This document shows, one piece after another, positions 31,908-40,191 of a DNA stretch of 64,000 bases. Within the stretch, counting starts at the first letter, position 1; every line of letters starts with the position of its first letter. This stretch comes from Paenibacillus_AB sp036577625 (GTDB taxonomy: Bacteria; Bacillota; Bacilli; Paenibacillales; NBRC-103111). The notes under the pieces are model-generated. The model was not told the DNA's origin. It saw only the letters and a program-made list of their open reading frames with translations, and did not search any database. The position numbers and the translations under genes are program-made. Location of the stretch: the NCBI RefSeq assembly GCF_036577625.1, contig NZ_JARBDC010000032.1, forward strand, positions 62,001 to 126,000, read 5' to 3'.

Positions 31908-33563
31908 TTATTCCTGCAGCTGCACCTGTTCGCTTCTTTCCGGTTCGAGCAGCACGTAAGAGTTCGGGTTCAGCAGCAAATCGCCGTCCGGCACGTTTTT
32001 GTACGTCTCGACCTTCCGATTAAAGCCATTGCCCCCCGGCGGCGTCGGATTCATTTCCGGATAAGCCCGGCCGCCGTTTACCTGCAAAAAGCTTTGCGTA
32101 ATGCCGCCGAAGGAAGGCGACGGAGATTCCGACTGAACAACCAATTTGCCATCCTTCTTGAAGTAGGTGAAGCTCACCGGCAGTCCGCTTAGCGTTGTTT
32201 GCACCGTTTGCGGATGTTCGGACGGATTTGTCAATTGGATAAACTCGTCCTTGGCGGCTAGCACCCCGATTTTCGCGTCGGACAGCATCAGCTTCATCGG
32301 TACCTTCGACCAATCTTTATACCATTCGGGCGATTCGAATTCGAGATAGCGATCGCCGTTTTGCTTTGCTTGCAAATATCCGCGAATGCGATGTCCGCCC
32401 AATTCCAAATACGCGTTCTCGTAATGAACGGTCGACGTTCCGGCCTGTTTTTTCCATTTGTCGTCGAAGTAAAGACGAATGCTCATCGGGGTGACGACAA
32501 GCCGGCGCAATTCCATATCCGAATCGTTGACCGCCTTGTCGGCTTCAAGCCGGCGAATATATGTCGCCTGCGCAGCCTTTCTTCCGTCAAATTCAAACGA
32601 AGCGACCCAATGCCCGGGGATGACCCGGGTTTTCTCCAGGAAGGCGAAGCCGAAGGATATACGGCTCCATTCTTCGGGAGCGATGCGGTATGTCGTCTGC
32701 TGTACGATCGTATCGTCGCGTTCGGACGGAAGTACGGCGCTGTAGGTTGGTTTGACCGTCTCCTTTCCGGAGTGAAGCGTCAGATGCGGATCGGAACGGA
32801 CGGACTCTTTGCCGCTGGCCCGAATGCGATATTTGATCGTAACGATATCGTCCTTGCTCATGACGGATTCGATCTCGATGCGCGAAAAGGGCTGCTGCGG
32901 AAAATCGGCGCTTGCTTTGTCCAACTGATCCGGCTTCCAATCCAAAGCCGAATGACGGTAGCCGTATACGATCAAATTGCTTACATCCAGCTTCAATTGC
33001 TGCTTCTTTCCGCCCGCCCCGTAATTCGCTTCGAAAAATCCGCGAAGCTTGCCGATATCTTGCTCGTCCCGCCGGAAAATACCGAGCAGCGGAATTTGCT
33101 CTCCCGATTCGTATTGCAGCGTACTGCGCTCGAATTCCAAAATGCCGTCGCTCGGAAGGCCGGGCACGTCAAGCGTAAACAACACGTTGAGCCGCTTGTC
33201 GTCGGCTACGGCCCCGTAAAGCTGCATCGTCGTCCCTTCGCTGGAAATCGTCTGATCGATCCGTTGGCCGAACCCTTGCTCCATCGCCGTTCGTATGCCG
33301 ATTCGGCCCAAAACGTCGGACCATTCGAACGAATATCCGGCTACGACCGGAGTCGCCGCGAGAAGCAAAGAAGCGGCGACGACGATCGGCAATATACGTC
33401 GTTTACGCGTTCGAGACGAACGCCGCATACGGTGCGATGCGTCCCCTTTTACTGCAACCTGTCGCTCGATCCGTTCCCACATCGTTTCGAAATCGGGCAG
33501 CTTCGGGCGATTGCCCCTTATCAGATCGAACAATTGCTCGTCCGGTTTCCTGCTACGGCTCAT
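31908..33563 (-). CDS. DUF4179 membrane anti-sigma factor
   Basis: 551 residues from ATG 33563 behind GAAAGGAG. A short N-terminal cytoplasmic region (residues 1-55, basic before the membrane: RMRRSSRTRKRR) precedes one membrane helix (ILPIVVAASLLLAATPVVAG). The DUF4179 extracytoplasmic domain follows (YSFEWSDVLGRIGIRTAMEQ), with a long beta-rich C-terminal part. It overlaps the end of the sigma-factor gene by 11 bp, the usual coupling of an ECF sigma and its anti-sigma. The inducing signal cannot be told. It is longer than most DUF4179 anti-sigmas. Confidence 0.88.
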   Translation of the reverse strand: MSRSRKPDEQLFDLIRGNRPKLPDFETMWERIERQVAVKGDASHRMRRSSRTRKRRILPIVVAASLLLAATPVVAGYSFEWSDVLGRIGIRTAMEQGFGQRIDQTISSEGTTMQLYGAVADDKRLNVLFTLDVPGLPSDGILEFERSTLQYESGEQIPLLGIFRRDEQDIGKLRGFFEANYGAGGKKQQLKLDVSNLIVYGYRHSALDWKPDQLDKASADFPQQPFSRIEIESVMSKDDIVTIKYRIRASGKESVRSDPHLTLHSGKETVKPTYSAVLPSERDDTIVQQTTYRIAPEEWSRISFGFAFLEKTRVIPGHWVASFEFDGRKAAQATYIRRLEADKAVNDSDMELRRLVVTPMSIRLYFDDKWKKQAGTSTVHYENAYLELGGHRIRGYLQAKQNGDRYLEFESPEWYKDWSKVPMKLMLSDAKIGVLAAKDEFIQLTNPSEHPQTVQTTLSGLPVSFTYFKKDGKLVVQSESPSPSFGGITQSFLQVNGGRAYPEMNPTPPGGNGFNRKVETYKNVPDGDLLLNPNSYVLLEPERSEQVQLQE

Positions 33564-34074
33564 AGCATTTTTCTCCTTTCAATTGCACATATGTCGTTGT
33601 CCCCAGCTTGCGTTTCAGTATCGTATGAACCCGGTTCAGCCTGGATTTGACGGTCCCTTCCGGAATGCCGACTATTTCCGCAATTTCTTGCAGCGTCAGC
33701 CCGTTCACGTAGCGCAAGCTTGCCACGATCCGGATTTTGACGGGAAGAAGCGCAAACAAGCCGATCATTTCGTTCTCTTCCTCGCTTCGCTCGACCGCTT
33801 CCTCCGGCGTTTCCTGGCGCGTTCGGTTCAGCCAGTAAGCGGCCGCTTCTTTCAAATTCTTCCTCTTTCGCCGGCTCAGCTCGTTTTTGCACAAATTGGC
33901 GGCAATCCGCATCAGCCATGGCTTTATGCCGGTTATACGGCTTCGGTCCGTTCGCAGCGCTTGTACGAATGTTTCCTGACAAATGTCTTCGGCATCCGAT
34001 CGGTTGCGCATCATATAGTAGCACAAATAGTAAACGTCATTCCGGTACGTTTCGAACAGCTCCCGGTCTTCCAT
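33553..34074 (-). CDS. ECF RNA polymerase sigma factor
   Basis: 173 residues. Region 2 spans about 5-75 (LFETYRNDVYYLCYYMMRNR, DAEDICQETFVQAL) and region 4 about 105-160 (LPVKIRIVASLRYVNGLTLQ, EIAEIVGIPEGTVKSRLNR). There is no region 3, as normal for group 4 sigma factors. ATG 34074 follows AAAGGAGGGACG. It is coupled to the membrane anti-sigma gene and should be released on envelope stress. An upstream TGACCC-N15-CGTATA is compatible with autoregulation but not conclusive. Confidence 0.94.
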   Translation of the reverse strand: MEDRELFETYRNDVYYLCYYMMRNRSDAEDICQETFVQALRTDRSRITGIKPWLMRIAANLCKNELSRRKRKNLKEAAAYWLNRTRQETPEEAVERSEEENEMIGLFALLPVKIRIVASLRYVNGLTLQEIAEIVGIPEGTVKSRLNRVHTILKRKLGTTTYVQLKGEKCYEP

Positions 34075-34247
34075 TCCGTCCCTCCTTTCCCGTTTCTATA
34101 CGTATTAACAAACAACCGGGTCATTTCGTTCGCATTCGGCCCAAACTTTTATTCGGGACTTGCCGGATCGGCTGCTAAAATCCGGCCCGCATACGTCCTC
34201 CCCGATCGGGAAGCCTACAAGCATACCGGACAAGGAGGCTTGACGAC

Positions 34248-34433
34248 ATGGACGAGGAAGAAATCCGCGCGCTCGAACCGAAATATACGGGCAATACGCG
34301 CCATCTGACCGAAGGGGAAGCTTACGCGATCAAAAACGATCCGAACTACGAGGACGATGACGATTCGCTGCTCGAAAGCATCCCCGGCATTTTGCTGGCG
34401 GGAACGCGGGGCGGACCGAACGAGCCGAGGTAG
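34248..34433 (+). CDS. Small acidic protein of unknown function
   Basis: 61 residues: MDEEEIRALEPKYTGNTRHL then TEGEAYAIKNDPNYEDDDDS, highly acidic, with a hydrophobic C-terminal patch (LLESIPGILLAG) but no true membrane helix. ATG 34248 follows AAGGAGG. Reading-frame composition and binding site support a real gene, and it sits before a strong terminator, but the family is not recognised. It may be a short Paenibacillus-specific protein. Confidence 0.7.
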   Translation: MDEEEIRALEPKYTGNTRHLTEGEAYAIKNDPNYEDDDDSLLESIPGILLAGTRGGPNEPR

Positions 34434-34510
34434 CGTCCGGGGGATCGGTGCGAACGCTCAAGTCGCCGTACCGTTCCTTACACCCCGACATCGATGGGCC
34501 TGTCTACGAC

Positions 34511-34548
34511 AAAAAAGAGCCCTTCCTGTTCGCGAAAGGCTCTTTTTT
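34511..34548. terminator. Terminator after the small acidic gene
   Basis: AAAAAAGAGCC (34511-34521) pairs with GGCTCTTTTTT (34538-34548); A-run and T-run on the two sides let it act in both directions. Confidence 0.85.
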
Positions 34549-34576
34549 GTTTGCCCGCGCCGCGGCGGGCCATTTG

Positions 34577-34723
34577 CGGGAAAAAGGCTCCCTATAATAT
34601 TGTCGATCGCGATATCTTCGCCCGGACCGCGCTTTACTTCATCGCAAAGCCGATATACCGGGAGCATTTCCCGTTAATCGCTCCGACGCCAGGCAGGTGA
34701 GCCAATTAACGTGAGGTTTTCCG
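34577..34723. repeat. Second four-box element family, partial copy C2
   Basis: Boxes CGGGAAAAAGGCTCCCTATA (34577-34596), TACCGGGAGCATTTCCCGTT (from 34656) and TTAACGTGAGGTTTTCCG (34706-34723). The last two are again 51 bp apart. The first box lies 82 bp before the second, instead of 62 as in C1, and no fourth box is seen. It accounts for most of the gene-free stretch 34,549-34,842. Confidence 0.65.
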
Positions 34724-34842
34724 ATTCATCTGCATCAGGCTGCCGGGAAGCACGGCGATATGTATGCCGGATTCGGAAACGAAACGGGTATGCCGCGCCG
34801 TCCTCAACCGCCGATACGGTTGTCCAAGCGCCCCGCGGCGAG

Positions 34843-35316
34843 CTATTTGACGGAGGGATCGGTATGCTTGCCGAGCAGCTGGTTCAATTCCTTCATGAAC
34901 ATGTTGATGTCCTTGAACTGCCGATAGACGGAGGCGAACCGGACGTACGCCACCTCGTCGACCGGATACAGCTGCTCCATGACGAGCTCGCCGATCTCCC
35001 GGCTCGCGACCTCGGCGTAGGCGTGGCTTCGCATTTCCTTCTCCACTTCCGAAACGATCGCTTCCAGCTGCTCGACCGATACGGGCCGCTTCTCGCACGC
35101 CCGAATAAGGCCGCGCAGCATTTTGTCGCGGTTGAACTCTTCGCGGCTGCCGTCTTTTTTGATGACGATCAGCGGCGTTTCCTCGACCATCTCGAACGTG
35201 GTAAAGCGGCGCTGGCATTTCTCGCATTCCCGGCGGCGCCGTATCGATTTATTGTCGTTGGCCGGACGGGAATCGAGCACTTTCGTACCGGAATAATCGC
35301 AATAAGGGCATTTCAT
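34843..35316 (-). CDS. nrdR: Transcriptional repressor NrdR
   Basis: 157 residues from ATG 35316 behind CAGGAGGGAC. An N-terminal zinc ribbon (MKCPYCDYSGTKVLDSRP, then CEKCQRRFTTFE) is followed by an ATP-cone domain (about 49-139; TPLIVIKKDGSREEFNRDKM). The protein represses ribonucleotide reductase genes by binding NrdR boxes when dATP is high. Length and motifs are standard. It belongs to the conserved coaE-nrdR neighbourhood of Firmicutes, here with the SASP and lytic transglycosylase genes between. Confidence 0.97.
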   Translation of the reverse strand: MKCPYCDYSGTKVLDSRPANDNKSIRRRRECEKCQRRFTTFEMVEETPLIVIKKDGSREEFNRDKMLRGLIRACEKRPVSVEQLEAIVSEVEKEMRSHAYAEVASREIGELVMEQLYPVDEVAYVRFASVYRQFKDINMFMKELNQLLGKHTDPSVK

Positions 35317-35330
35317 CGGAGTCCCTCCTG

Positions 35331-35455
35331 AGAGCTTTTGCGATGCAAAAGCTGGCTTCGAAAGCATAAGCTGAGCTTTTGCGAAGCCAGTGCTGGCTTC
35401 GAAAGCAAAGGCCGACTTCGAACGCGCAGACAAAGCTTTTGCGCAGCAACTTACC
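35331..35455. repeat. Degenerate inverted and direct repeats upstream of nrdR
   Basis: About 125 bp built from AGCTTTTGCG(A/C), its inverse GCAAAAGCT, and GCTGGCTTCGAAAGC, each occurring two or three times in both orientations. Can fold into several short hairpins. They do not match the NrdR-box pattern. Confidence 0.7.
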
Positions 35456-35465
35456 ATACACTACC

Positions 35466-35496
35466 TGTTATGTTCGGCCGTTTTCCGCACATAATA
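35466..35496 (+). promoter_or_regulatory. Sigma-G type promoter of the SASP gene
   Basis: TGTTAT (35466-35471) and CATAATA (35490-35496) are 18 bp apart and end 30 bp before the SASP start codon. Confidence 0.6.
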
Positions 35497-35526
35497 CAAT
35501 TACCATCGACAAGGAGGTGAAACGAA

Positions 35527-35745
35527 ATGGCACAAGGACAACAACGTTCCAGCAACCAGCTTGTAGTTCCTCAAGCTAACGCCGCTCTCGACCAACTGAA
35601 ATACGAAGTAGCTCAAGAGCTGGGCATTGCGATTCCGCAAGACGGTTACATGGGCAACATGGCTACCCGCGACGCAGGTGCAATCGGGGGTCACATTACC
35701 CGCAAACTGGTTCAAATCGCCGAACAACAACTTGCCGGCCGTTAA
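35527..35745 (+). CDS. Alpha/beta-type small acid-soluble spore protein
   Basis: 72 residues: after a Gln/Ser-rich start comes LVVPQANAALDQLKYEVAQE with the GPR protease site (Glu-Val in KYEVAQELGI), then DGYMGNMATRDAGAIGGHIT with the second conserved helix. These proteins saturate spore DNA, protect it from UV and heat, and are degraded on germination. AAGGAGGTG lies 6 nt before ATG 35527. A sigma-G type promoter and terminator enclose the gene. Confidence 0.97.
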   Translation: MAQGQQRSSNQLVVPQANAALDQLKYEVAQELGIAIPQDGYMGNMATRDAGAIGGHITRKLVQIAEQQLAGR

Positions 35746-35763
35746 TTTTACCTATGATATAAA

Positions 35764-35805
35764 AGCGCTGGACAGCTCCTGCCGGAGCCCGTCCGGCGTT
35801 TTTCT
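35764..35805 (+). terminator. Terminator of the SASP gene
   Basis: GCGCTGGAC...GTCCGGCG arms with an inner GCTCC/GGAGC stem, followed by TTTTTCTTT, 20 bp after the stop. Confidence 0.75.
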
Positions 35806-35849
35806 TTCGGCAACCGTTTGACCGCGTGAACCCGGCGGCCGAACGCCGA

Positions 35850-36443
35850 TTATCTTTTCGCCGGCTGCGCCGCGGCTTCGAGACGTTCCGCGTAGAGCTT
35901 GGCGTATTTGTCGTAGTAGTACAGCACGCGCTGTACGTAGTGCCTCGTTTCGCCGAACGGAATTTGCCCGATATTTTTCAGCGTGCCGTCCCATGTCCCG
36001 TTGTCGAGCCATTTCCGCGTATTGCCGGGGCCGGCGTTGTAGGCGGCCAGCACGGCGAACCGATTGTTGTCGAACTGGGTGAAGAGCGATTTCAAGTACC
36101 AGGCGCCCACTTCGATATTGACGTCCGCGCGGTGCAGCGATTGGGACGTTTCTTCCGCATAGCCCGCCTTCTTCACGATCCATTCGGCCGTATCCGGCAT
36201 CAGCTGCATGAGCCCGATCGCTCCTTTTTTCGACAGCTTGTCCGGGTTGAAGTTCGTCTCCACGCGTATGATCGAAGCGATCAGCACGGGGTCGACCCCG
36301 TACGCTTGCGCGCTCAGCGCGATATCTTGCTCGTACCGGATCGGATACAGCCACTTGCCCAACCATTCCGAATTATAAAATAAAAGGAAGAGAAATAAAA
36401 CGAACAGCAGCGCAAATACCCGCTTTTTACGTAAAAACGTCAT
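35850..36443 (-). CDS. Lytic transglycosylase (SLT domain), membrane-anchored
   Basis: 197 residues. An N-terminal anchor (RVFALLFVLFLFLLFY) is followed by the SLT fold at about 40-170. The catalytic Glu sits in IIRVETNFNPDKLS, and the GAIGLMQLMPDTAEW and AYNAGPGN motifs are intact. It cleaves the MurNAc-GlcNAc bond to the 1,6-anhydro form at the outer membrane face. ATG 36443 overlaps the coaE stop (ATGA), so it is coupled to coaE and ytaF. Confidence 0.92.
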   Translation of the reverse strand: MTFLRKKRVFALLFVLFLFLLFYNSEWLGKWLYPIRYEQDIALSAQAYGVDPVLIASIIRVETNFNPDKLSKKGAIGLMQLMPDTAEWIVKKAGYAEETSQSLHRADVNIEVGAWYLKSLFTQFDNNRFAVLAAYNAGPGNTRKWLDNGTWDGTLKNIGQIPFGETRHYVQRVLYYYDKYAKLYAERLEAAAQPAKR

Positions 36444-37036
36444 TCCATTCCCTTTCGTTTGCAATATTCGTCCACTTGGCGCCGCGTCTCCTCGAGCTCC
36501 CCGCTGTTGTCGATGACGAAATCGGCTAGCTCCCGTTTCGCCTCGATCGGCATTTGCGCCGCCAGCCGGCTTTCCGCCTGCCGCTCCGTCAGTTCGTCGC
36601 GGGCCATCAGCCTGGCCAGCTGCAAGCTTCGAGGAATGTAGACGAGCACCGTTTCCTGAAACATCGCCTGAAGCTTCGACTCGAACAAAAGCGGGACGTC
36701 GACGACGACGAGCTTGTCCGGCGATTGGCGTTCGTGCGTCTCCATCCTTTCGCGCATCAGCGCGCGAATGCGGGGATGGAGAATCGATTCGAGCTCTTTG
36801 CGGGCCGCCTCGTCGCCGAACACGATCTCGCCGAGCGCTTTCCGGTTCAAGCTGCCGTCCGGCAGCAGCACGCCGGAGCCGAACCGCTCCGCAACCTGCT
36901 CCAGGGCGGGGGTGCCGGGAAGCACGACTTCCCGGGCGATGCGGTCGGCGTCGATCAGGACGGCTCCGCGTTCGACGAGCATGGCCGCGACCGTGCTTTT
37001 CCCGCTGGCGATCCCTCCGGTCAATCCGATATTCAT
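36440..37036 (-). CDS. coaE: Dephospho-CoA kinase
   Basis: 198 residues. The P-loop GLTGGIASGKSTVAAML (5-21), DADRIAREVV (30-39) and LVVVDVPLLFES (about 111-122) match CoaE, which phosphorylates the ribose of dephospho-CoA in the last step of CoA synthesis. ATG 37036 lies 15 bp after ytaF. The order ytaF-coaE is conserved with Bacillus. Confidence 0.97.
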   Translation of the reverse strand: MNIGLTGGIASGKSTVAAMLVERGAVLIDADRIAREVVLPGTPALEQVAERFGSGVLLPDGSLNRKALGEIVFGDEAARKELESILHPRIRALMRERMETHERQSPDKLVVVDVPLLFESKLQAMFQETVLVYIPRSLQLARLMARDELTERQAESRLAAQMPIEAKRELADFVIDNSGELEETRRQVDEYCKRKGME

Positions 37037-37051
37037 GTGCGTTTTCGCCCT

Positions 37052-37762
37052 TTACATTAATTTCATAATGCCCATCGCGATCAAAATGCAGCCCGGCAGC
37101 ACCGACAACCGCTGCAGCCATCGCGTATCGGCGAACGACAAGCCGACCTTCAGCCCCGAGGCGATGAACAATCCGCTCGCCAGCGCGATGACGGCGGCCG
37201 TCGCCAGCGGCGCGAAGCCGATGAACGCCGCGCCGATTCCGGCGCCGAACGCGTCGAGAGACAGAGCGACGCCGAGCAACACCGCTTCCGAGGAAGATAT
37301 GTAGCCCGACCGGTCGACGTCCGCGAGCGAAGGCGTGCGCAATATTTCGATCACGAGCCCGAGCCGCCTGACTTCGATGCGCACGACGGTCCGAATGCCG
37401 CCGTTCGCCCCGGCTTCCGTGCGCCGTTCTTCGCAATGCCGGTCCGATACCGGCGGTTCGCGATCCGGCTCGCCGTCGGCGCCTTCCGGCCCCGGCCGCT
37501 GCCGCCACATTTGCACGATCGCCCATAGTCCGATGGCGATCAAAATGACGGCGCCGACCGCCGACGCCACGGACGGGGACAAAAACTTGGCGATCAGCGC
37601 CCCGATCTGCATCGAGGCGAAAATAACGACGCCCGAGCAGCACGATATGATGGCGATCGAGACGGGCGGGATCCGGATTTTGCGAAGTCCATACATGACC
37701 CCGACGCCGAAACCGTCAAGACTGACCGCAAGCGCCAAAAAAGCCAACGATACGATAGGCAT
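37052..37762 (-). CDS. ytaF: Sporulation membrane protein YtaF (MntP-like)
   Basis: 236 residues and six membrane helices in two halves (MPIVSLAFLALAVSLDGFGV and VLLGVALSLDAFGAGIGA), each with the 'SLD(G/A)FG' motif of the MntP/YtaF family of Mn-efflux-like proteins. A hydrophilic central loop spans about 85-145. ATG 37762 is preferred over GTG 37768 because GGGAGGG sits 6 nt upstream. Bacillus ytaF is adjacent to coaE and is sporulation-associated, but its biochemical function is unknown. Confidence 0.92.
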   Translation of the reverse strand: MPIVSLAFLALAVSLDGFGVGVMYGLRKIRIPPVSIAIISCCSGVVIFASMQIGALIAKFLSPSVASAVGAVILIAIGLWAIVQMWRQRPGPEGADGEPDREPPVSDRHCEERRTEAGANGGIRTVVRIEVRRLGLVIEILRTPSLADVDRSGYISSSEAVLLGVALSLDAFGAGIGAAFIGFAPLATAAVIALASGLFIASGLKVGLSFADTRWLQRLSVLPGCILIAMGIMKLM

Positions 37763-37975
37763 AAGCACCCTCCCGTCAAAGCTTCGTCCACAGCGAGCAT
37801 GGTCGCCGATACGATTATCCTATGAAGCTTGACGGGAATGGGTGTCTGAACGCGCCTCCTGCGCGTCCCCGGCGTCCGGACCGGCTCTCTATTAAAGTTT
37901 AACCAATCTCGCGCGAAATGTCATTACAACATTCGTTCGGACGTTTATAATAAAGGATATCGGGGAGTGCTGCAA

Positions 37976-39082
37976 ATGAAACGAATCGCGAACGAACAAG
38001 GAGCCGCACTGCTGTACGTTCTGCTTATAGCCGCGGTCGTCGCCGTTTTCGCGCCCGTCGTCCTGAACCTGGCTTATGCCGCAAATGCGGCGGAGACGAA
38101 ACGAATCACGCAGCAGCAAGTGACGGATTTGGCCGTCGGAGGGATGGAGTCGCTCCTGAGCTACTATTCCTCGTATACCGGAACGGCGAAGCTGGATCAT
38201 TTCAACGCCTATCCGGGCTGGGGAGCGAAAACGATTGCGAGGCCGGACGGCACGACGATCGACTATCGTTTATACGTCGTCGATCCCGCCGCGGTGAACA
38301 CGACGGATGCGCCTGCCGCCGTTCAGCCCCCGCTGCTGGCCGCGGGCAACCATATCGCCAAAATCGTCGTACGAGTGGGCGATTATTCGAAGTCGATCAA
38401 ATACGAAATGCCGGCAGGCAACGGCGGTACCGGCGGCGGAACGACGGTCGACAACCAGGTCACCGCCGAAAACAACAGTTTGCTTCATGCGATCGGCCCG
38501 AACGGGGCGGGAACGGAAATGATTACGTCCGGCGACAATCCGGCCGCCTACCAGGAGGCGTACGAAAATCTTCAGGCGACCTCCTACGACAAGACGTATA
38601 CGAGCGCCGGCAGCTTTATAAGCGGAGTCGCCAGCTTCGTCAACTCGTTTTCCCCGGTCAGTCCGTACGATACGATTACGATCAAATGCGCCTGCACGGG
38701 AAATATGAGCATCTTGAACAACCTGGTGCTGCCTTCGAACAAAAAGGTGATGATTCACCTGGCTCTCGGCGACCCTCCGAACGAGCTGTTCATCCAGAAC
38801 TCGATTTTTCAGCTGAACGGCATGCTTCTGGTCGACGGCAACCTGAGACTGGAGAAGAAAGGGAACGAAACGACCCAACTGATCGCGTCGAACGTGATGC
38901 TGACCGGAGAGGCCTATTACGATCCGCATAACAACAATACGGACGTTGTCGTCCAGGGCACGTTCGCGTCGGGGACCGGAGCGCTCCAGAACGACCATTC
39001 TCCGCAAATTACGCCGAGCAACAACCAGTACATCTACCCGAACAAGTATCGGGTATCCTCCGGCACCGTTTCGAGAAAATAA
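37976..39082 (+). CDS. PilX-like type IV pilus/pseudopilus assembly protein
   Basis: 368 residues. The N-terminus NEQGAALLYVLLIAAVVAVF, LNLAYAANAAETKR looks like a PilX N-terminal segment with one membrane helix. The remainder is a Gly/Thr/Asn-rich passenger with a beta-solenoid-like part (SILNNLVLPSNKKVMIHLAL). ATG 37976 has GGGGAG 8 nt before it. It converges on the pilus cluster and shares a terminator with it, so a tip or minor-pilin role is inferred from position and N-terminus. Assignment is moderate. Confidence 0.7.
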   Translation: MKRIANEQGAALLYVLLIAAVVAVFAPVVLNLAYAANAAETKRITQQQVTDLAVGGMESLLSYYSSYTGTAKLDHFNAYPGWGAKTIARPDGTTIDYRLYVVDPAAVNTTDAPAAVQPPLLAAGNHIAKIVVRVGDYSKSIKYEMPAGNGGTGGGTTVDNQVTAENNSLLHAIGPNGAGTEMITSGDNPAAYQEAYENLQATSYDKTYTSAGSFISGVASFVNSFSPVSPYDTITIKCACTGNMSILNNLVLPSNKKVMIHLALGDPPNELFIQNSIFQLNGMLLVDGNLRLEKKGNETTQLIASNVMLTGEAYYDPHNNNTDVVVQGTFASGTGALQNDHSPQITPSNNQYIYPNKYRVSSGTVSRK

Positions 39083-39086
39083 ACGG

Positions 39087-39113
39087 AAGCCTGTTCGTCC
39101 GAACAGGCTTTTT
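39087..39113. terminator. Terminator between the PilX-like gene and the pilus operon
   Basis: AAGCCTGTTC (39087-39096) pairs with GAACAGGCTT (39101-39110) around GTCC, then T. It lies between converging genes and ends both. Confidence 0.85.
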
Positions 39114-39132
39114 GGCCGTCTTCTTTCGCATG

Positions 39133-39750
39133 TCAAAGCTTGAAAAGCTTGATCGTTACGTCCTTCCGCTCGTCGATCGCCCTTTTGCCGCCGCTCGCGC
39201 CCGACAGCTCGTAACGGAACGGAATGGAGATACGGATCAGTCTTCCGTTCGATACGATCGTGCCGAGCGGAATCGGTTTATCGGTCGCCGCCGTTCCTCC
39301 GCCGTTCGCGACGGACTCGGTGACGGTCATATCGGACGAGGGATGGACGTTGCGGGCAAGTACCGTTTTTTTCGAATAGTTTGCGGGATTGGCGTACTGG
39401 ATCGCCGTTTTGGCGTTGTAGGCGGCTTGGCCGATTTCGTACAGCGTCAAGGTCCCGGCGGTTTTATCGTAGACGAGCGCTTTATACAAAAAGGAGGAGG
39501 GTGCCCCCTCGCCGGTAACGATCCGAAGCTCGTTTTCCGAATATTTATACACCTCGGCGCAGTCCGTCAAATTTTTGCTGATAGCCGTCATCGTGTCGTT
39601 GATTTGCCGCTGCGCATCGTAGTTTTCGTTCGAACGGGCGAATTCCAGGTGCGCGGAAGCCAAAAACAAGTAGAGGACGATCATGACGATCGACAAAATC
39701 GTCAGCGTCGCCGTCACTTCGAGAAGCGTCAGCCCTCTTTGATCGTTCAT
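39133..39750 (-). CDS. Minor prepilin (PulJ/PilW-like)
   Basis: 205 residues. The prepilin cleavage site and helix are MNDQRG/LTLLEVTATLTIL, with Glu at +5. A globular C-domain follows (about 35-205). It is the last gene of the leftward pilus operon, 5 bp after the previous prepilin gene, with GGGCGGGTG before ATG 39750. Large PilW-like minor pilins prime pilus assembly at the tip. Confidence 0.85.
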   Translation of the reverse strand: MNDQRGLTLLEVTATLTILSIVMIVLYLFLASAHLEFARSNENYDAQRQINDTMTAISKNLTDCAEVYKYSENELRIVTGEGAPSSFLYKALVYDKTAGTLTLYEIGQAAYNAKTAIQYANPANYSKKTVLARNVHPSSDMTVTESVANGGGTAATDKPIPLGTIVSNGRLIRISIPFRYELSGASGGKRAIDERKDVTIKLFKL

Positions 39751-39755
39751 CGCGC

Positions 39756-40175
39756 TCACCCGCCCCATGAAACCGTAACGGTCAGCAGCCTCGGCAGCAT
39801 CGCCATCAAATTCGAGGCGTCTTTGACCAGGACGACCGATTGGACGAACACCTGCTTCGGGTGGGCGGGAGCCGCATAGACCGGAGAAGACGTTAAGTCC
39901 GACAGTTGGATCAGCACCCGATAAAAGCCCGATGTCGTATCGGAAACGACTTGATTGCCGGATACGGCCGAAACGGCGGGAACCGAATGGTAGTACGCCC
40001 GTTTCAGGTTCAGCTGTTCTTCGGCCAGTCGAAGTGCTTCCGCCCTTCTTTCCTGCTCCAGCTTCGCTTTGGCGTTGAAATGGGCCAGGTTGAGAAATCC
40101 GATGACGAGAAAGCCCAAAATCGCCGTCGCCGCCAATATTTCCAGCAAAGTTACGCCTTTCTCATTACGTATCAT
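39756..40175 (-). CDS. Minor prepilin (PilV/PulI-like)
   Basis: 139 residues: MIRNEKG/VTLLEILAATAI with Glu at +5, then a hydrophobic helix to about 35 and a small globular domain. A longer upstream open frame exists but begins without a binding site or prepilin leader. It sits between pilO and the PilW-like gene in the same operon, the usual place for minor pilins that form the initiation complex with PilW and PilX. Confidence 0.86.
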   Translation of the reverse strand: MIRNEKGVTLLEILAATAILGFLVIGFLNLAHFNAKAKLEQERRAEALRLAEEQLNLKRAYYHSVPAVSAVSGNQVVSDTTSGFYRVLIQLSDLTSSPVYAAPAHPKQVFVQSVVLVKDASNLMAMLPRLLTVTVSWGG

Positions 40176-40191
40176 CCCGGTTCGCAACCTT

